DNA of 64,000 nt from Zasmidium citrigriseum (Eukaryota > Ascomycota > Dothideomycetes > Mycosphaerellales > Mycosphaerellaceae): assembly GCA_002786025.1 (NCBI GenBank), contig NHNW01000049.1:62001-126000 (forward strand), in the 5' to 3' direction. The position numbers and the translations under genes were made by a program. Shown here piece by piece: positions 1-10,967 of this stretch. The notes under the pieces are model-generated. The model saw only the letters and a program-made list of their open reading frames with translations. It had not been told where the DNA came from and did no database searches. The number at the start of each line of letters is the position of its first letter. Position 1 is the first letter of the stretch.

Positions 1-2553
1 ACATTGGGCCGGCAATGCGGCCGTTCACGATGAGAGCCTTTTGACCTGCCTTGATACCAATCTTTGACACAATGTCTATGAAAGGTGCCCACACACCACG
101 GACTTGCTCATCGATTTCAGGGGTCGATTCCATGGAGCCCGCCTTGTGCATAGTCTCGTAGATTTTGCTCCGTGCGGCGAAGTCGACAGAGCCATCTGTT
201 GTCGCTGGTGGGTCCTCAGCTAGCAACTTGTCGTAATTGCCCAAGAGTGTGCGCATGAATTCTTCTCCCGAGCTCTTGTCGTAGTCTGAGCCAAGTCTTG
301 TTCGCGATTCGGTAGACTTTGGCACATGTAAGAAGGCAACCTCGACGTTATCGTGTTCTCGTTGCAGGAGAAGAGCTTCCATGAGTTGTTCGAAGCCGTC
401 TCTACTGTCAACATCGGCGGCAATGGTAAGATGTACAAGCTCGCGCTCGATGGTGTCCTTGTTGCTTGGCAAACTGGGTAAGTCCGCGAATTGCGGTAGC
501 TCTCCAAGATTGAGATGTCGAACGTCCTTGTCATCTTCGGGCACAACCAATGGATTGCGCCTCAGGCTGGCTTTCTCGAGGAACATATTGGGCAGGTAGT
601 CATCGTCTGACAGCGAACCCTCATACACAGCTTGCTGAACCATACGCACATCCATGCTGATCCTTTGGCTCATTGCTTGCAGCCACTCATCAGAGCGCGC
701 GACTGGCACCCCGTTGACGAGGACAGGTGGAGTCGTATCGGTGCTGCCAATCCTGGAAACATATGCCTGGGCGCCTCGCAGGCGAGAATCACTTCCCATG
801 TCATCCAAAATGTCCTTGAACGACATGGCAGACTTCTCGGGCCTAAGATCGCGGTCCTGGATTGCAGCCTGAAATTGCTTTTCATCTGGCATGGAGAACT
901 TTCTGCCAGCCGTCTCGAGCGAGCCCTCAAGATAATTCAGTGCTGCTGCGAGACCATATCTGTCGATCAGGTAGTAGATCATCTTGGCTTGGTAAACACT
1001 AGCAGGACCTTTGATATTGGGAACCAGGCCGAATCGAATCGGTACTTTGCGCTGCACGAAATTGCGAAGGTTTTCAGTCACCAGAAGAGCATCGTTGTAA
1101 TCCGAGAAATCAATCGGAATTACAAGGTTGTGAACCTCTTTGCGTACAGACGGCAATTGACCAGGGAAGGTACGCTGCAAGAGAGCGTGTACTGTTTCGG
1201 GCCAGTCTGCGTATCGCTTGTCCTTCTCGATATCGTTCATCCAGATGATGACGTTCCCGCCTTCCACTTCGTCTCGCCAGTCGTAGCGCTGAACTTCATC
1301 GCTGACTTGGGAGGCTGTGATGGCTTCGTGCGAAAGTAGGCCTACGGCCTCAGATCCGCTCAACCCAATTTCTCGCACACCATTGATCATGTGGCGCTCT
1401 CGTCTCAAATGTTCGAGTAAAGAGTAGGCGTCGATGTCTCTCGGCATAATCTGAACTCCATTGATCCACATCACATTGTAGCCAGGTGGAAGGAGAACAT
1501 CTCTGTTATCCGCATGCTCCTGGATGAACTCTTCCGAGACGTTCGTGGCGGCAATCGAGCTGGAATGCTTTGGGAAGTCCTGAGACAGGCGCAGGAGAGT
1601 GTCGAATGGTGCTTCGCTGTTCATGACGAAGCTCGCAGCCTTCACTCCCAAACGCCTAAGCTCAGAAGAAGATAGTGGGCGCAAGTCAGAGACCTCTTCC
1701 TCGTTGAGGGTGCCATCGCCTGCGTTGGCATCGTCCTTTTGCTCGTCTTCGGCCTGTCGATCGTCAATGACGATGTAATCTGTTCGCTTTAGAGAAAGCT
1801 CGATTCCGTAGCCGCTCACAGTCAACGGCTCGCGCTTTGCCTCGGGAGAGGCCTTGTAGCGAACCCGGTACGATGTCTTGCCCTCTTTGGCAGTTTTGCT
1901 GAGTGTCTTGTGGAACTTTCGAAACGACTCGGAGCCCAAATCTGCGTACAAAACGCTGGGCCGTTCGCTTGATTGATCTCCGAGGACCCTGTCGAAGGGT
2001 AGCTGTTGTAGCGCATCTCCTGCCGACCCATGCGGTTGCGCCGATGTCTCGTCCAGCTCCGGAGAGCAATATCTCTGCCCGCTGAACGGGACGTGTGCCC
2101 AGGATTCGCAAGCTCCGCCATCTTCACTGGATATCGAAGGTAGAATGGAAGTATTGTAGTATTGGTAATGTGCCTCAATCCTAGGAGCCGCCGAATGGAT
2201 TGATAATGCGTAGTCAAACGATGATAGATCCTCTTTGTTCAAGTGTCCATCTTTTTGCAATAACGATCGGAAGGTAGTGTACAGTGCTTCGTCGGTCTTC
2301 GAGGAATCGAAATAGCCGTCGGCGATTCGGTCGAGCAGGGGGAAGTAGGAGGTCGCGTTCTCTTCGGCAGCTGTCTCCCTAATCACAGTCAGTCATTGAG
2401 CAAAGCAGGAAAGTAGTCGCCTTACAGCAGTTCGATCAAATACGGTGGAGCATCGAATGACGTCCGAAGCGCTACATTTACAGATGGTGCAGCGTTAGCA
2501 CAAGCAAGCAAGCCGGCAATGGCTGCCGCTTTCCAATTAGACGCCTTTGACAT
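1..2553 (-). CDS. gpt1: UDP-glucose:glycoprotein glucosyltransferase, N-terminal ~835 residues (3' end outside window)
   Basis: UGGT is the ER-lumen folding sensor that re-glucosylates N-glycans of misfolded glycoproteins so that calnexin rebinds them. Exons 2426..2553 and 1..2378 are joined over a 47-bp GT-AG intron (2379..2425). The chosen ATG at 2553 gives a short hydrophobic signal peptide (alanine-rich, residues ~8-21). An in-frame ATG at 2625 would bury it. The intron joins an ELL-ETAAEE reading that is typical just after the family's NVAL-(R/K)-(A/T)SF start. The frame then stays open to base 1 and reads through the thioredoxin-like sensor domains, with WINGVQ-type and VNGRIAGP motifs (the latter at ~828-834). 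The catalytic GT24 domain must lie left of the window. The family is normally ~1450-1550 aa, so a little over half is present. No lesion is seen. Confidence 0.93.
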
Positions 2554-3566
2554 GGCGATGGCTCCGACGATAAACAGCGCAATCAAGACGTACGCATGCC
2601 GGCCAGGTGAGCAACGAGAGAACAATTCCAGGAGATCATCAGCTGTGGCCCTTTGCCCAAAAGGCTACGTTGCGTTTGAGGTGTGCAATCAAGCAGCTGA
2701 TCTCAGCTCTCCATAAGTCGCAGGGCTATAGTTGGGGCTTCCCAGATGCCTCCAATGAAGATTCGGCGCTCGAGAAGTTAGTTGTGCTTTTCACATGTGA
2801 TCGTGAATTGTTCATTCATCTGCATTGAAAGGTGTCTTGAGATGCGAGGTCCGGCAGGGGTTGAACTGAAAGGGGAAGGTACGACGAGAGGTCCGAGCTC
2901 TCCCGTCCGACTTCACCTCCTGCGCAGCTGCGGACAACCCCTGCTTTTGGCGAACATTTTCTTGCAGTTCTTCAATCCCAGAGACTCTTCTTATCACAAA
3001 TCACTGGCTCGTCTTCAGTGCACGGGACTGTCTCAGAGTTTGTTCAAGCCATCGTCAAATTCGACCGAACCTGAACCTCGACCGAGCAGCTGACCGCGAA
3101 ATGCAATCACATGCTATTCGTCGCTGAGTTTCGGACCCGCTCGCGGTTCTTTGATAAGAGAATCAGATATGTTGCTCCCTGTTGGAGCTCGGTCGCCAAG
3201 ATTTCCAACGCGATCACTGCTGGGTCGGCTGAACGTCTTGTCAGGATCTGAGGGAACGGCTGGCTGGCCATTGCTACCAAGCTGTGGCCAGCTCACACCC
3301 ATCTGTCACGTATCAGGTCAGCGTATAAAGTTTGCAAGCAAATCCAACCGCCAGAGGCCAATGATGTCTTGCTTTCTCAGTCTATATCACTCAGCTGCAT
3401 TGATCCGCCATGATGCTGGTCACATGAACACTTCGTCACTGAGAACAAATCAAGTGAGGTGCTTCCGTTCCTAGCACATGACCACAGCACGTGCGCCGTG
3501 AAACATGAGGTCAAACAGAACATCTCATTCTGCCGCACGAAACTTTGAAACAACATCCCCAAGAAA
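2554..3566. other. Divergent intergenic region, UGGT / P450
   Basis: About 1 kb between two divergently transcribed genes, so both promoters lie here. Short open frames on both strands lack conservation-like composition. I see no RNA gene or repeat. Confidence 0.6.
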
Positions 3567-5396
3567 ATGTCGTGGGCTGCGTACGCGATCAGCATTGTGC
3601 TCTGCACAGTGCTCTACTGTGTCATTGAGAGTCTACAAGTTCAGATCGAGGTTTGACAGCAAACATAACCGTCTTTCTACAGCTAACATGCAAGCAGACA
3701 CATCATCGCGACATCATCCGTCGCAATGGTTGCCAAACCTTGCGCTGCCTACCCAACAAGTGGTACCTGCCGTTCGGACTGGACAAGTTGTGGAAAGTCA
3801 TTGATGCTGAGCGAGCTCAACAATATCCACTCCTTATGCTGAAGGACCACGAGACCTACGGCCATACGTATGCCCAATGGAACGGAACAATGTACACGAT
3901 AATCACCCGAGACACGGACAACATACGCGCAATGCTTTCAAGACAATTTGAAGGTATGATCAAGTGATCTGAAAACTATACGGAGCGGAGAGGAACTGAT
4001 GAGCTGGTTTGTAGATTTCGAAGTCGGCGCCAGCAGACATGAATGTGTTCGACCCCTCCTTGGAGATGGAATATTCACGCAAGACGGGGCCAAGTGGGAT
4101 GCATCCCGCAAGCTACTGGCTCCAATGATACGACGACCAGATCTACCAAACCTGGCACTTATCGAGCGCCACTTTCAACGTTTCGAAGCAGCGGTACGCC
4201 TCCAGAGCGACGCTGGAAGCAGTCCCTCAGAATTCAACATCGACGTCAAGGAACATTTGGTTGACCTCAGCTTAAGACTGACAACGGAATTCTTGCTTGG
4301 AGAAGACGTGGACACTGTCGGCCCGAGCTCGTCAGCTACCAAATGGTCCGACGAATTCGCTCCAGAGTTCAACATCGCTTTGGACTGGATCTCGAAACGT
4401 GAGCGACTGAAAGGTTTCTACTGGCTGATGGACGGTCTGCAGTTTCGAACATCCTGCAGGAATGCTCGAAGACTTGTCGAAGACGTGATCTATCGTGCGA
4501 TCGAAATACGGAAGATGGGAAAACCTGCTGAGGCCAGCGATGCCGCCCTTGAGCCTCTGCTGCGTGAAGAGCGTGATCTGGAACCAGTGGTGGATCACTT
4601 CCTGAATCTTCTACTTGCGGGCAGGGACACTTCCGGAGCTCTACTGTCATGGTCACTTTATGCACTTGCGAGGGAGCCCGAATTGGCAGAGGCCTTACGG
4701 AAAGAGATTCACGACGTACTCGGGCCCGATCAGTCAAGAACACCTGACAAGCAGGAGCTAAGTTCCATGCAATACCTGGATCACTTCATTTGCGAAAGTA
4801 AGTTTCTTGATGTGATTTTATGAGGTCTGCATATTGATCAAGATGTGTCGACAGCTTTGCGCCTTTTCCCACCCGTGCCTCTGAACTGCCGCTTCAGTAC
4901 CACAGCCACGTCTCTCCCACGAGGCGGTGGTGATGATGGGCGAAGTCCAATCTTGGTCCCCAAGGGAACTTTGATTGCCTTCTCTACATTTGCCGCGCAG
5001 AGAAACAAGGATACCTATGGAGATGATGCGGACGAGTTTCATATCGAACGATGGGATACCCAATCGACGAACAAGAGAATGGTCGATTGGTCGTATCATC
5101 CTTTCCTTGGGGGACCACGAAAGTGCTTGGGTGGTAAGTAGAGTGTTCCAGTATGCGGTGTCTGATCTTGCTTTGCTGACCTCCTTGCGCGAATAGAAAA
5201 GCTTGCTATCATGCAGGCAAAATACCTCATTTGCCGGATTCTGCAGCACTACAAGGAGATCATACCGATCGATGAGGCGCAGAACCCGATCGCCTTCGAG
5301 TCTGGTGGAAAGTGGGTCAGGGACGTCAAGTATCATGTTGGTCTGACCATGACGCCGGCTGGCAGAGTTGGTGTTCGATTCATTCCAAAGACCTGA
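3567..5396 (+). CDS. Cytochrome P450 monooxygenase (CYP52-like clan), five exons
   Basis: A microsomal haem monooxygenase with an N-terminal membrane anchor (residues ~5-20). The sequence before the haem domain (arginine-rich, then LPNKWYLPFGLDKL) resembles the alkane/fatty-acid hydroxylase type, so a long-chain or hydrocarbon substrate is an inference. Exons are 3567..3650, 3698..3953, 4015..4797, 4855..5133 and 5197..5396 (533 aa). All junctions are GT-AG and the length is a multiple of three. The first intron is 47 bp if the acceptor after the CTAAC branch site is used. Visible motifs are the I-helix AGRDTS (~313), the ExxR reading ETLR (~374, split by intron 3), FHIERW and the haem loop FLGGPRKCLG (~457-466) with its cysteine. 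The gene looks functional. It starts about 1 kb from the divergent UGGT gene, with no sign of a biosynthetic cluster. Confidence 0.92.
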
Positions 5397-5440
5397 CCGC
5401 CCTGGAGTCTGCGGTCAGTAGGTACACTGCAAGTTTCAAT

Positions 5441-6505
5441 TCATGTGTCTTCTGAAGCACCTAAAGTTGCGTCCATCACATAACGTGCCACGACGTAGCA
5501 CAAAGGCGCCTTGGCTTCGTCAAGTTTTCCAGCACGGGTGAGGATTTGTCCAAGAAATGGTTCACCCATCAGTATGTCCACATGCTTGGTGCACTTGGCC
5601 TCGTCAATTTGTTTTGGACGTAGCGTACAGTCTGCGATTTCAATTGCCCACAATGACATGTCTTCCGCTTCTTTCAATGGTCTCATTGACGCCTTGAGGC
5701 GTGCTAAGTTGCAGCAAGCCCAGAGCGACTTTGGATGCTCGTGGCCAAGAGACATTGTCGAATTTCCCAGACAGTGGCTTGGAGCTTTTCTGCTTCGGCA
5801 AGGTCATCAGTTTGGACAGACCCGTAGCAACAGCGATGATACATCGCCATCGCAAGATTGCCGGTCACGTCCAAAACCTGATCTCCATCCTCGGAATTCG
5901 ATGTTCTTTGAGCTTCCACTATTCCATCTAAAGCCTCTTGGTGAGGTTCGATAGCCTACATCAAAGCCTGCCAGCTTGCCGACTAAAAGGCCGAGGTGGG
6001 TCATCTTGTCGCGGGAGCCAGATGGATATGTCTTCTTGAAGCCCAGGCCATCTACTAAATCCTTCGAACAGTTTCGAGCGTCACGGAGTCTGTCTTGGAG
6101 CCAGTAAGTTGTACTCAGACAATCTTTAACTTTCAGGATTTCTGCATCCTCTTCGCCAAGCGCCATCGTGCAGGCAGGGGGCAATTCTTCTTGCAGTCGA
6201 GCGCATTCGTCGGCTTGGTCCAGCCACCAGTACGTACTGGCGAGGAACAGACGAGTTCTAATGGCTACTGAATCGTCCAGACCACCTCTTTCCACGAGGA
6301 ACTTGTTCACGTCCAGTATGAGCTTCTGAGCCTCTTTCCATCTACCGCAATACAGTGATCCGCATAGAGTTTTGCCGAAGTGAAAGTGTCCAGAATACAC
6401 CCAATTAATGTTTTCCCGTTCTGCTCGCCATCTGGAATATAAGCCGATCATTCCTGGGGAAGTGTGATTGACGCCCGAATACGAGGTATCGACGGCGGCT
6501 CCCAC
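5441..6505 (-). pseudogene. TPR-repeat gene remnant with two frameshifts
   Basis: Three overlapping reading frames on the minus strand read consecutively as tetratricopeptide-like helical pairs: 5807..6505, then a frame through 5760-5955, then 5441..5755 with a natural stop. The repeats (LxExGGLDDSVAIRTRLFLAS, LGHEHPKSLWACCNLA, GKLDEAKAPL) are those found at the C-terminus of fungal STAND/NACHT and kinesin-light-chain-like proteins. The frame changes near 5955 (one extra base before AIEPHQEALDG) and near 5756-5765 (before MSLGHEHP) are too tight for introns. No NACHT or NB-ARC part is present upstream, and the frame above 6505 is closed by a stop, so the 5' end is also missing or degenerate. 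Sequencing indels are an alternative for either shift, but not for the lost 5' half. Confidence 0.65.
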
Positions 6506-7154
6506 AAGCCTTTAAAAGAAGCATATTCGTCGAAGCTTGAGCCAAGCCAACGCAGCGGAATATGAACTACTGGCTGTGGTCAACTTGTCACTGGTTATAC
6601 CTAGCGATAAGTCGATCCAAGCGTCCCCTGGTTCTGATTCATCGTCTTCTCCAACGGTGGCAAGCAACAGGAATACCAACAACTTTTCCTTGTAGCCGAA
6701 GTAGATTATTGCAGAGACGTGTACCAGAACACTTTCTCACACACTGTTTTGCTTTAGTCCGCCTTCAGTGGGTAATAAGATGTCTAGATTGATAGGACTA
6801 TGCGCACGTCTAAACGAGGGTGCGAGGCTGCCATTAGCTTGAAATTATGCTTCGACCGCGCCAGGGATACGGGCAGACTAAATGGCTCGCCCATGGTACT
6901 GACGAAAGGCTTCGTATTCTCGAAATTAGTATATCGTCTTTTCAGTCGCATCATTGGTGGATGAGCTCGCTAGATGAATCTAGGCTTTGTAGCCGCATCA
7001 TACAAGCATTGCCCCTGATATCTGCTAAGGTACAGATATACCACAATGGCCGCTTGGAATCCTACAGCCTGTCGTCCAACTCCACTTCTCACTCTCTCTG
7101 TAACATTCGCTCGCAACCGAACTATCGCTCAACTCCACCACTTTACCCGCAACA
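6506..7154. other. Intergenic; 5' region of the repeat wall-protein gene
   Basis: Separates the TPR remnant from the GPI repeat protein. On the minus strand, 6520-6690 still reads as possibly protein-like sequence in shifted frames, perhaps more of the decayed TPR gene. The part next to 7155 is pyrimidine-rich leader sequence. Confidence 0.45.
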
Positions 7155-7907
7155 ATGGCATCTTACAGACCTTCCGTCTGGTGCCTCGCGCTCATTTCGA
7201 CCGCTGCCGCCCAGGTCACTTACGCCTGCAACCCAGCCCACGAGCAGTGCGCGACGGTATCTGGCTCGCTGGTCCCGGCCTCATCTACCTTCGCTTGCAA
7301 CCCAGCCCATGAAGCATGTGCTACGGTCTCAGGCTCACTCGTACCTGCGACGACAGCAACAACATACGCCTGCAACCCGGCCCACGAGCAGTGCGCGACA
7401 GTGTCTGGCTCTCTAGTGCCTGCTACGACTGCTACAACATACGCCTGCAACCCCGCCCACGAACAGTGCGCTACCGTCTCGGGCTCTCTCGTTCCTGCAA
7501 CGACTGCCACCACCTATGCCTGCAACCCAGCCCATGAGGAGTGCGCTACCGTCTCGGGCTCTCTCGTTCCTGCGACAACTGCCACCACATACGCCTGCAA
7601 CCCGGCCCACGAAGAGTGTGCCACCGTTTCGGGCTCGCTGGTCCCGGCCGCTGCCACTACCTACGCCTGCAATCCTGCACACGCATACCCGGGTGGCGCC
7701 CAGTGCATCTCTTCGGCCGGCGCTTTGACGCTCGTCACCCCGTCGGCTATGAAGACCTCCGGCATGGCCGCCCCAACTGGTGGTGCTATGGGTGGCCATG
7801 GCAATGCCACTGCCTCTGGCATTACCCCCTACACTGGTGCCGCTGCTCGTGTTGGTGCCGTCGGTGTCCTGGCCGCCGCCGGTGTCTTCGCAGTCCTTGC
7901 TTTGTAA
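7155..7907 (+). CDS. GPI-anchored cell-wall protein with seven Cys-containing tandem repeats
   Basis: A 250-aa single-exon protein. It has an N-terminal signal peptide (hydrophobic, ending near AAAQ at ~20) and a C-terminal hydrophobic tail (residues ~228-250, alanine/valine-rich) preceded by an NATASG stretch, as in GPI-anchored fungal wall proteins. Between them lie seven copies of a ~25-residue unit with core YACNPAHEQC-ATVSGSLVPA. The first six are near-identical and the last diverges to CNPAHAYPGGAQC. Each unit has two cysteines spaced C-x6-C and a TTAT linker. Copy-to-copy DNA spacing is 69, 75, 75, 75, 75 and 72 bp. I do not recognise a named family. Extracellular wall location is inferred from the two end signals. 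Repeat number is probably variable between strains. Confidence 0.85.
   Translation: MASYRPSVWCLALISTAAAQVTYACNPAHEQCATVSGSLVPASSTFACNPAHEACATVSGSLVPATTATTYACNPAHEQCATVSGSLVPATTATTYACNPAHEQCATVSGSLVPATTATTYACNPAHEECATVSGSLVPATTATTYACNPAHEECATVSGSLVPAAATTYACNPAHAYPGGAQCISSAGALTLVTPSAMKTSGMAAPTGGAMGGHGNATASGITPYTGAAARVGAVGVLAAAGVFAVLAL
7221..7700 (+). repeat. Coding tandem repeat, ~75-bp unit, seven copies
   Basis: Unit starts, marked by GCYTGCAAC, are at 7224, 7293, 7368, 7443, 7518, 7593 and 7665. Period differences are whole codons (23-25 aa), so gain or loss of a unit keeps the frame. Synonymous differences separate the copies, so the array is not a very recent burst. Confidence 0.9.
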
Positions 7908-8273
7908 ATCACCCCGTGTAAAATTGTTCGAGGATTGGGGAATGGAACACTTCGTATCTAGAAGTGGACTGGTTCAAGATTGGTGGGTCAGTGTTGTAAT
8001 CAGCTTTGTGGGAATGTACTTGTTGCACATATACATACACTCATTTATAATGGCCTGGAAACCCCCCAAGAAATCCCCTTCAAATACCACGGTGGCTATC
8101 ATGGATGAGCAATTCGCATCGAAGCGAGCACAAGTGCAAGAGAAAGGCTTGGAAGCGGCCTGGCCACATGAATTTGGCAAGCAAGGTTGCTCTGACACCC
8201 TGCAATGTCATATGACAATCCAAGTTGTCTTCATCGCCAATGCTCTAGAAGCGCAGTCCTCTTAAGCGGCAGG
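7908..8273. other. Convergent intergenic spacer
   Basis: Holds the 3' ends of the wall-protein gene and the convergent HET gene. Nothing else is supported. Confidence 0.6.
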
Positions 8274-10445
8274 TCATATAAGCGTGAACTCTTGCCATTC
8301 GCCTCGCTCGTACGTGCCGAGTTCCGCATGAAACCAGCCGACACCTATTCTCTTGAACACGTTATCCTGCAACCTTGCCACGACCAGTCCATCGTTATGA
8401 ACCTCGCTCCCCAGGACAGGCAAATAGAAAGCATTGACCTCCGTCCCATCAGGCCAGTCGTCGTCGTCGTCCCCACTGAAATGGCCAAGCTCGACCCACT
8501 GAGATCCAATCCCCGTCATCTGAAAGATTCCTGATGTATTCTCAACGCGATAGTTGGCGACGTCGATGGTACAGGGTATGAGATAACCTGCCAGCTGTAG
8601 ACAAGCGCCAGGCTTTACATCTCCGTATTCGTCCAAGCCGTAGGGTTCAACCTTATGGGACAATACTCGACATTGTCTGTCCTCGTTATCTTTCTGTGAT
8701 TGAAGGTGTAAGATGGGGCGATCACAGCTAGCCCAGGACCATGAAGGTAGGGGAGACTCTCTCGGTCTTCTGTAGTTTCGTTTTCGCCCAGAACGTGCGC
8801 TCCAGAGAAGGCATCGATGGAAAACTCTCTCGTGCATCCAAATACCGGCCGCATATTCTCCAAGTCGCCGCTCTGAGTGCTCGTACCGGTCGTGCAGTGT
8901 ACGAGCCAATCCGGACAAGGCTGGCAAAAGGTCGCTTTGGTAAGACACGTCGCAAATCGTGAACTCCGCGACAACCAGGAGCCAGAGATCAAGAGGATCA
9001 GTTGGGTGCGAGGCAAAGCCGCCATTACTGGAGAGTCCGTGTTGATTGAGCGAATCACTTCCTGCAGAGAAACTTGCGTGTTCATTGCATGCATCTGGAT
9101 ATCGCTGGCGGAAGCGACCTTGCGAGCAGTCGTACCAGACTTCTTGATCGCTAAAGTAGAGTACTCGTGGTGAAAGCAAGCGCTCTTGCAAGCACCATCC
9201 CCGTTGTAGAAGCATCGAAGTAGGCAGGCGCTCCGACTCCTTTCCACGAATGTTTAAGACGTCGGGGAGAGTAACGCAGTACGATCCAGTTAGCTTCAGA
9301 GGATTCATTTGCCATAGAGGAATCAAGCAATCTGGAGGCGGATGAGGTTGGCGGAAACGCAAAAAGCCAGCATGCTGATTCTCCGCTGTTGCGGCGGCAA
9401 TCGTTACCGCAGAACGCTGGTAGACTGCTGACATTGACGAGCACTCTCGCTGCCAGTCTCGAGGGTCATCTTGTACGATGCAAAGAGAATCGATCCACAG
9501 ATAGCTGTATCCCAAGCTTCGTGTTACGATAATTGCGTCCTTGAAGGTCTGCGGCAGGCTGTCGTATGGAATGCCCTGCAAGTGTTGTTCGAGGTTCTCG
9601 GTGGTCGTCTTGAAGCAGTCCGTCTCGCCCCAGCACCAGCTCAGTGCGACGTACTTCCCAGCCATACCACTGGATTCGATCAACTGGATGTATAGTTGAG
9701 CATCGTGATCTGGTAAGCTGATTTTCAGCAAGCGAGTGGGCATCTTCTCTTCTCGATAGACAGGGCAGGCAAAGTGGGCGGGCCTTGAACCTTCAGGGGG
9801 TGTATGTCCAATGCAGTCTCTGAGCCATTTGGAGCAGACAGCTAAGTCAGAGAGAAGGGTTTGATCTGATGGTCGAGCCATTGGGTCAAGGCCGGCATTC
9901 CTTCCGATTGTTGACTTCATGGGCAAGGCGGTTTCAACCAAGATCGTTCCCGCTTCATCAATCCGTTGATACTTGAAACAGAGAGATGAAGAGCTTGCAT
10001 TGCTGCTCGGCGCAATGCAACATTGGAAATTTGCTCGATTGCCTTTTCTGTTGTCCAGCCGTCGGTGGAGAGTCAAAAGATACCTGGTTTGGTAGCGTAT
10101 AGTGGGGTCCTTGATTATTCCTACGGCGTCGAACCCGTTGTCGTTTAATCTTTGTTGAGACAATGCGTAGTGAAAGAGGCAGCACATAGCACAACCGGTG
10201 GCTGCAGATTTCTCCAGGTGGAGGAAGCTTTCATGATGGGCCATTGGGGACGAAGGCCAAGTGGAGATCAACGCAGCACAAAGGTCGCAGAACGTCCCAG
10301 AAGTCTGCGCATCGTTCGAAGAGACTTCAGGTAGATGCATCTCATTGTCAGGTCTCGACTTCTGTGCAATGCTTTGACGTATGGTAGTGGTTTCGACTTG
10401 TGACGCTTTCTGTGAACGAGAGGCTCTCGAGACTTTGTTGCCCAT
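8274..10445 (-). CDS. HET-domain (heterokaryon incompatibility-type) protein, intact
   Basis: A 723-aa single-exon protein. The HET domain (~264-410) carries the usual landmarks: YVALSWCWGE, then TFKDAIIVTRSLGYSYLWIDSLCI, then a DWQRECSSM-SAVYQRSAVTIAA block. Downstream are RGWCLQERLLSPRVLYF and SWSWASCD, common in full-length family members. HET domains trigger cell death or incompatibility when partner alleles meet in a hyphal fusion; the partner here is unknown. The N-terminus reads MGNKVSRA, which fits an N-myristoylation site (Gly2, Ser6), unusual to see so cleanly in this family. Two Cys pairs (CDLC at ~53 and CAMCC at ~84) precede the domain and could bind metal. The adjacent gene is a broken HET paralogue in the same orientation. 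Confidence 0.9.
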   Translation of the reverse strand: MGNKVSRASRSQKASQVETTTIRQSIAQKSRPDNEMHLPEVSSNDAQTSGTFCDLCAALISTWPSSPMAHHESFLHLEKSAATGCAMCCLFHYALSQQRLNDNGFDAVGIIKDPTIRYQTRYLLTLHRRLDNRKGNRANFQCCIAPSSNASSSSLCFKYQRIDEAGTILVETALPMKSTIGRNAGLDPMARPSDQTLLSDLAVCSKWLRDCIGHTPPEGSRPAHFACPVYREEKMPTRLLKISLPDHDAQLYIQLIESSGMAGKYVALSWCWGETDCFKTTTENLEQHLQGIPYDSLPQTFKDAIIVTRSLGYSYLWIDSLCIVQDDPRDWQRECSSMSAVYQRSAVTIAAATAENQHAGFLRFRQPHPPPDCLIPLWQMNPLKLTGSYCVTLPDVLNIRGKESERLPTSMLLQRGWCLQERLLSPRVLYFSDQEVWYDCSQGRFRQRYPDACNEHASFSAGSDSLNQHGLSSNGGFASHPTDPLDLWLLVVAEFTICDVSYQSDLLPALSGLARTLHDRYEHSERRLGEYAAGIWMHERVFHRCLLWSARSGRKRNYRRPRESPLPSWSWASCDRPILHLQSQKDNEDRQCRVLSHKVEPYGLDEYGDVKPGACLQLAGYLIPCTIDVANYRVENTSGIFQMTGIGSQWVELGHFSGDDDDDWPDGTEVNAFYLPVLGSEVHNDGLVVARLQDNVFKRIGVGWFHAELGTYERGEWQEFTLI

Positions 10446-10967
10446 TGTAAAGTGTGACTAAAATGGCCATGACGATGTTTGAGCAGGATACAAAGAGCAA
10501 GGTGACCCGCCGAAGCCTGCGCAGCATTGCCAAGTCTGAGGCCGCCTCGAGGCTCAGCCACATGTGCCCATGGCTGCAGCTAGGCTTGCAACACCGTGAG
10601 GAGCCCTTGCCGAGGGCCGGCCTGACTTGAATGACCGTAACACTTCTGTAGCTTGTAACCTGCAGGAATGGGGTGTAACAGGCGGGCACAGTGTGCATCC
10701 ACTCTATGAAGCGCATGGGCGGAAACTTGGAGATCCTAGAGAGTCATACGATCGCTCATGCCGGCGTCGTTGGCTGAATTCGAAGCTGGTCCATGGTCCA
10801 GGTCGGCGCCGATTCCCAAAGCTCAGGATGAGTCTTCCCATAGATCGACGACCAAGTAACTTGAACCCCGGCCACTACTAACATCAGCTTTGTTGCGCTC
10901 TTCGAAGAATGAGCCGCTGATTTTGCGTCGATAGACGAAGCGATCTATGAACGCAATGCCGCATTGT
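10446..10967. other. Intergenic between two tandem HET genes
   Basis: About 0.5 kb containing the promoter of the intact HET gene and the 3' end of the broken one. Nothing further is recognised. Confidence 0.5.

Noticed and set aside
6847..7416. A 189-codon plus-strand frame overlapping the repeat wall-protein gene.
   Set aside because: A shadow frame of the leader and repeats; the in-phase repeat protein with signal and GPI tail explains the sequence.
7220..7513. A repetitive open frame antisense to the wall protein.
   Set aside because: A mirror of the coding repeat; no independent start or conservation.
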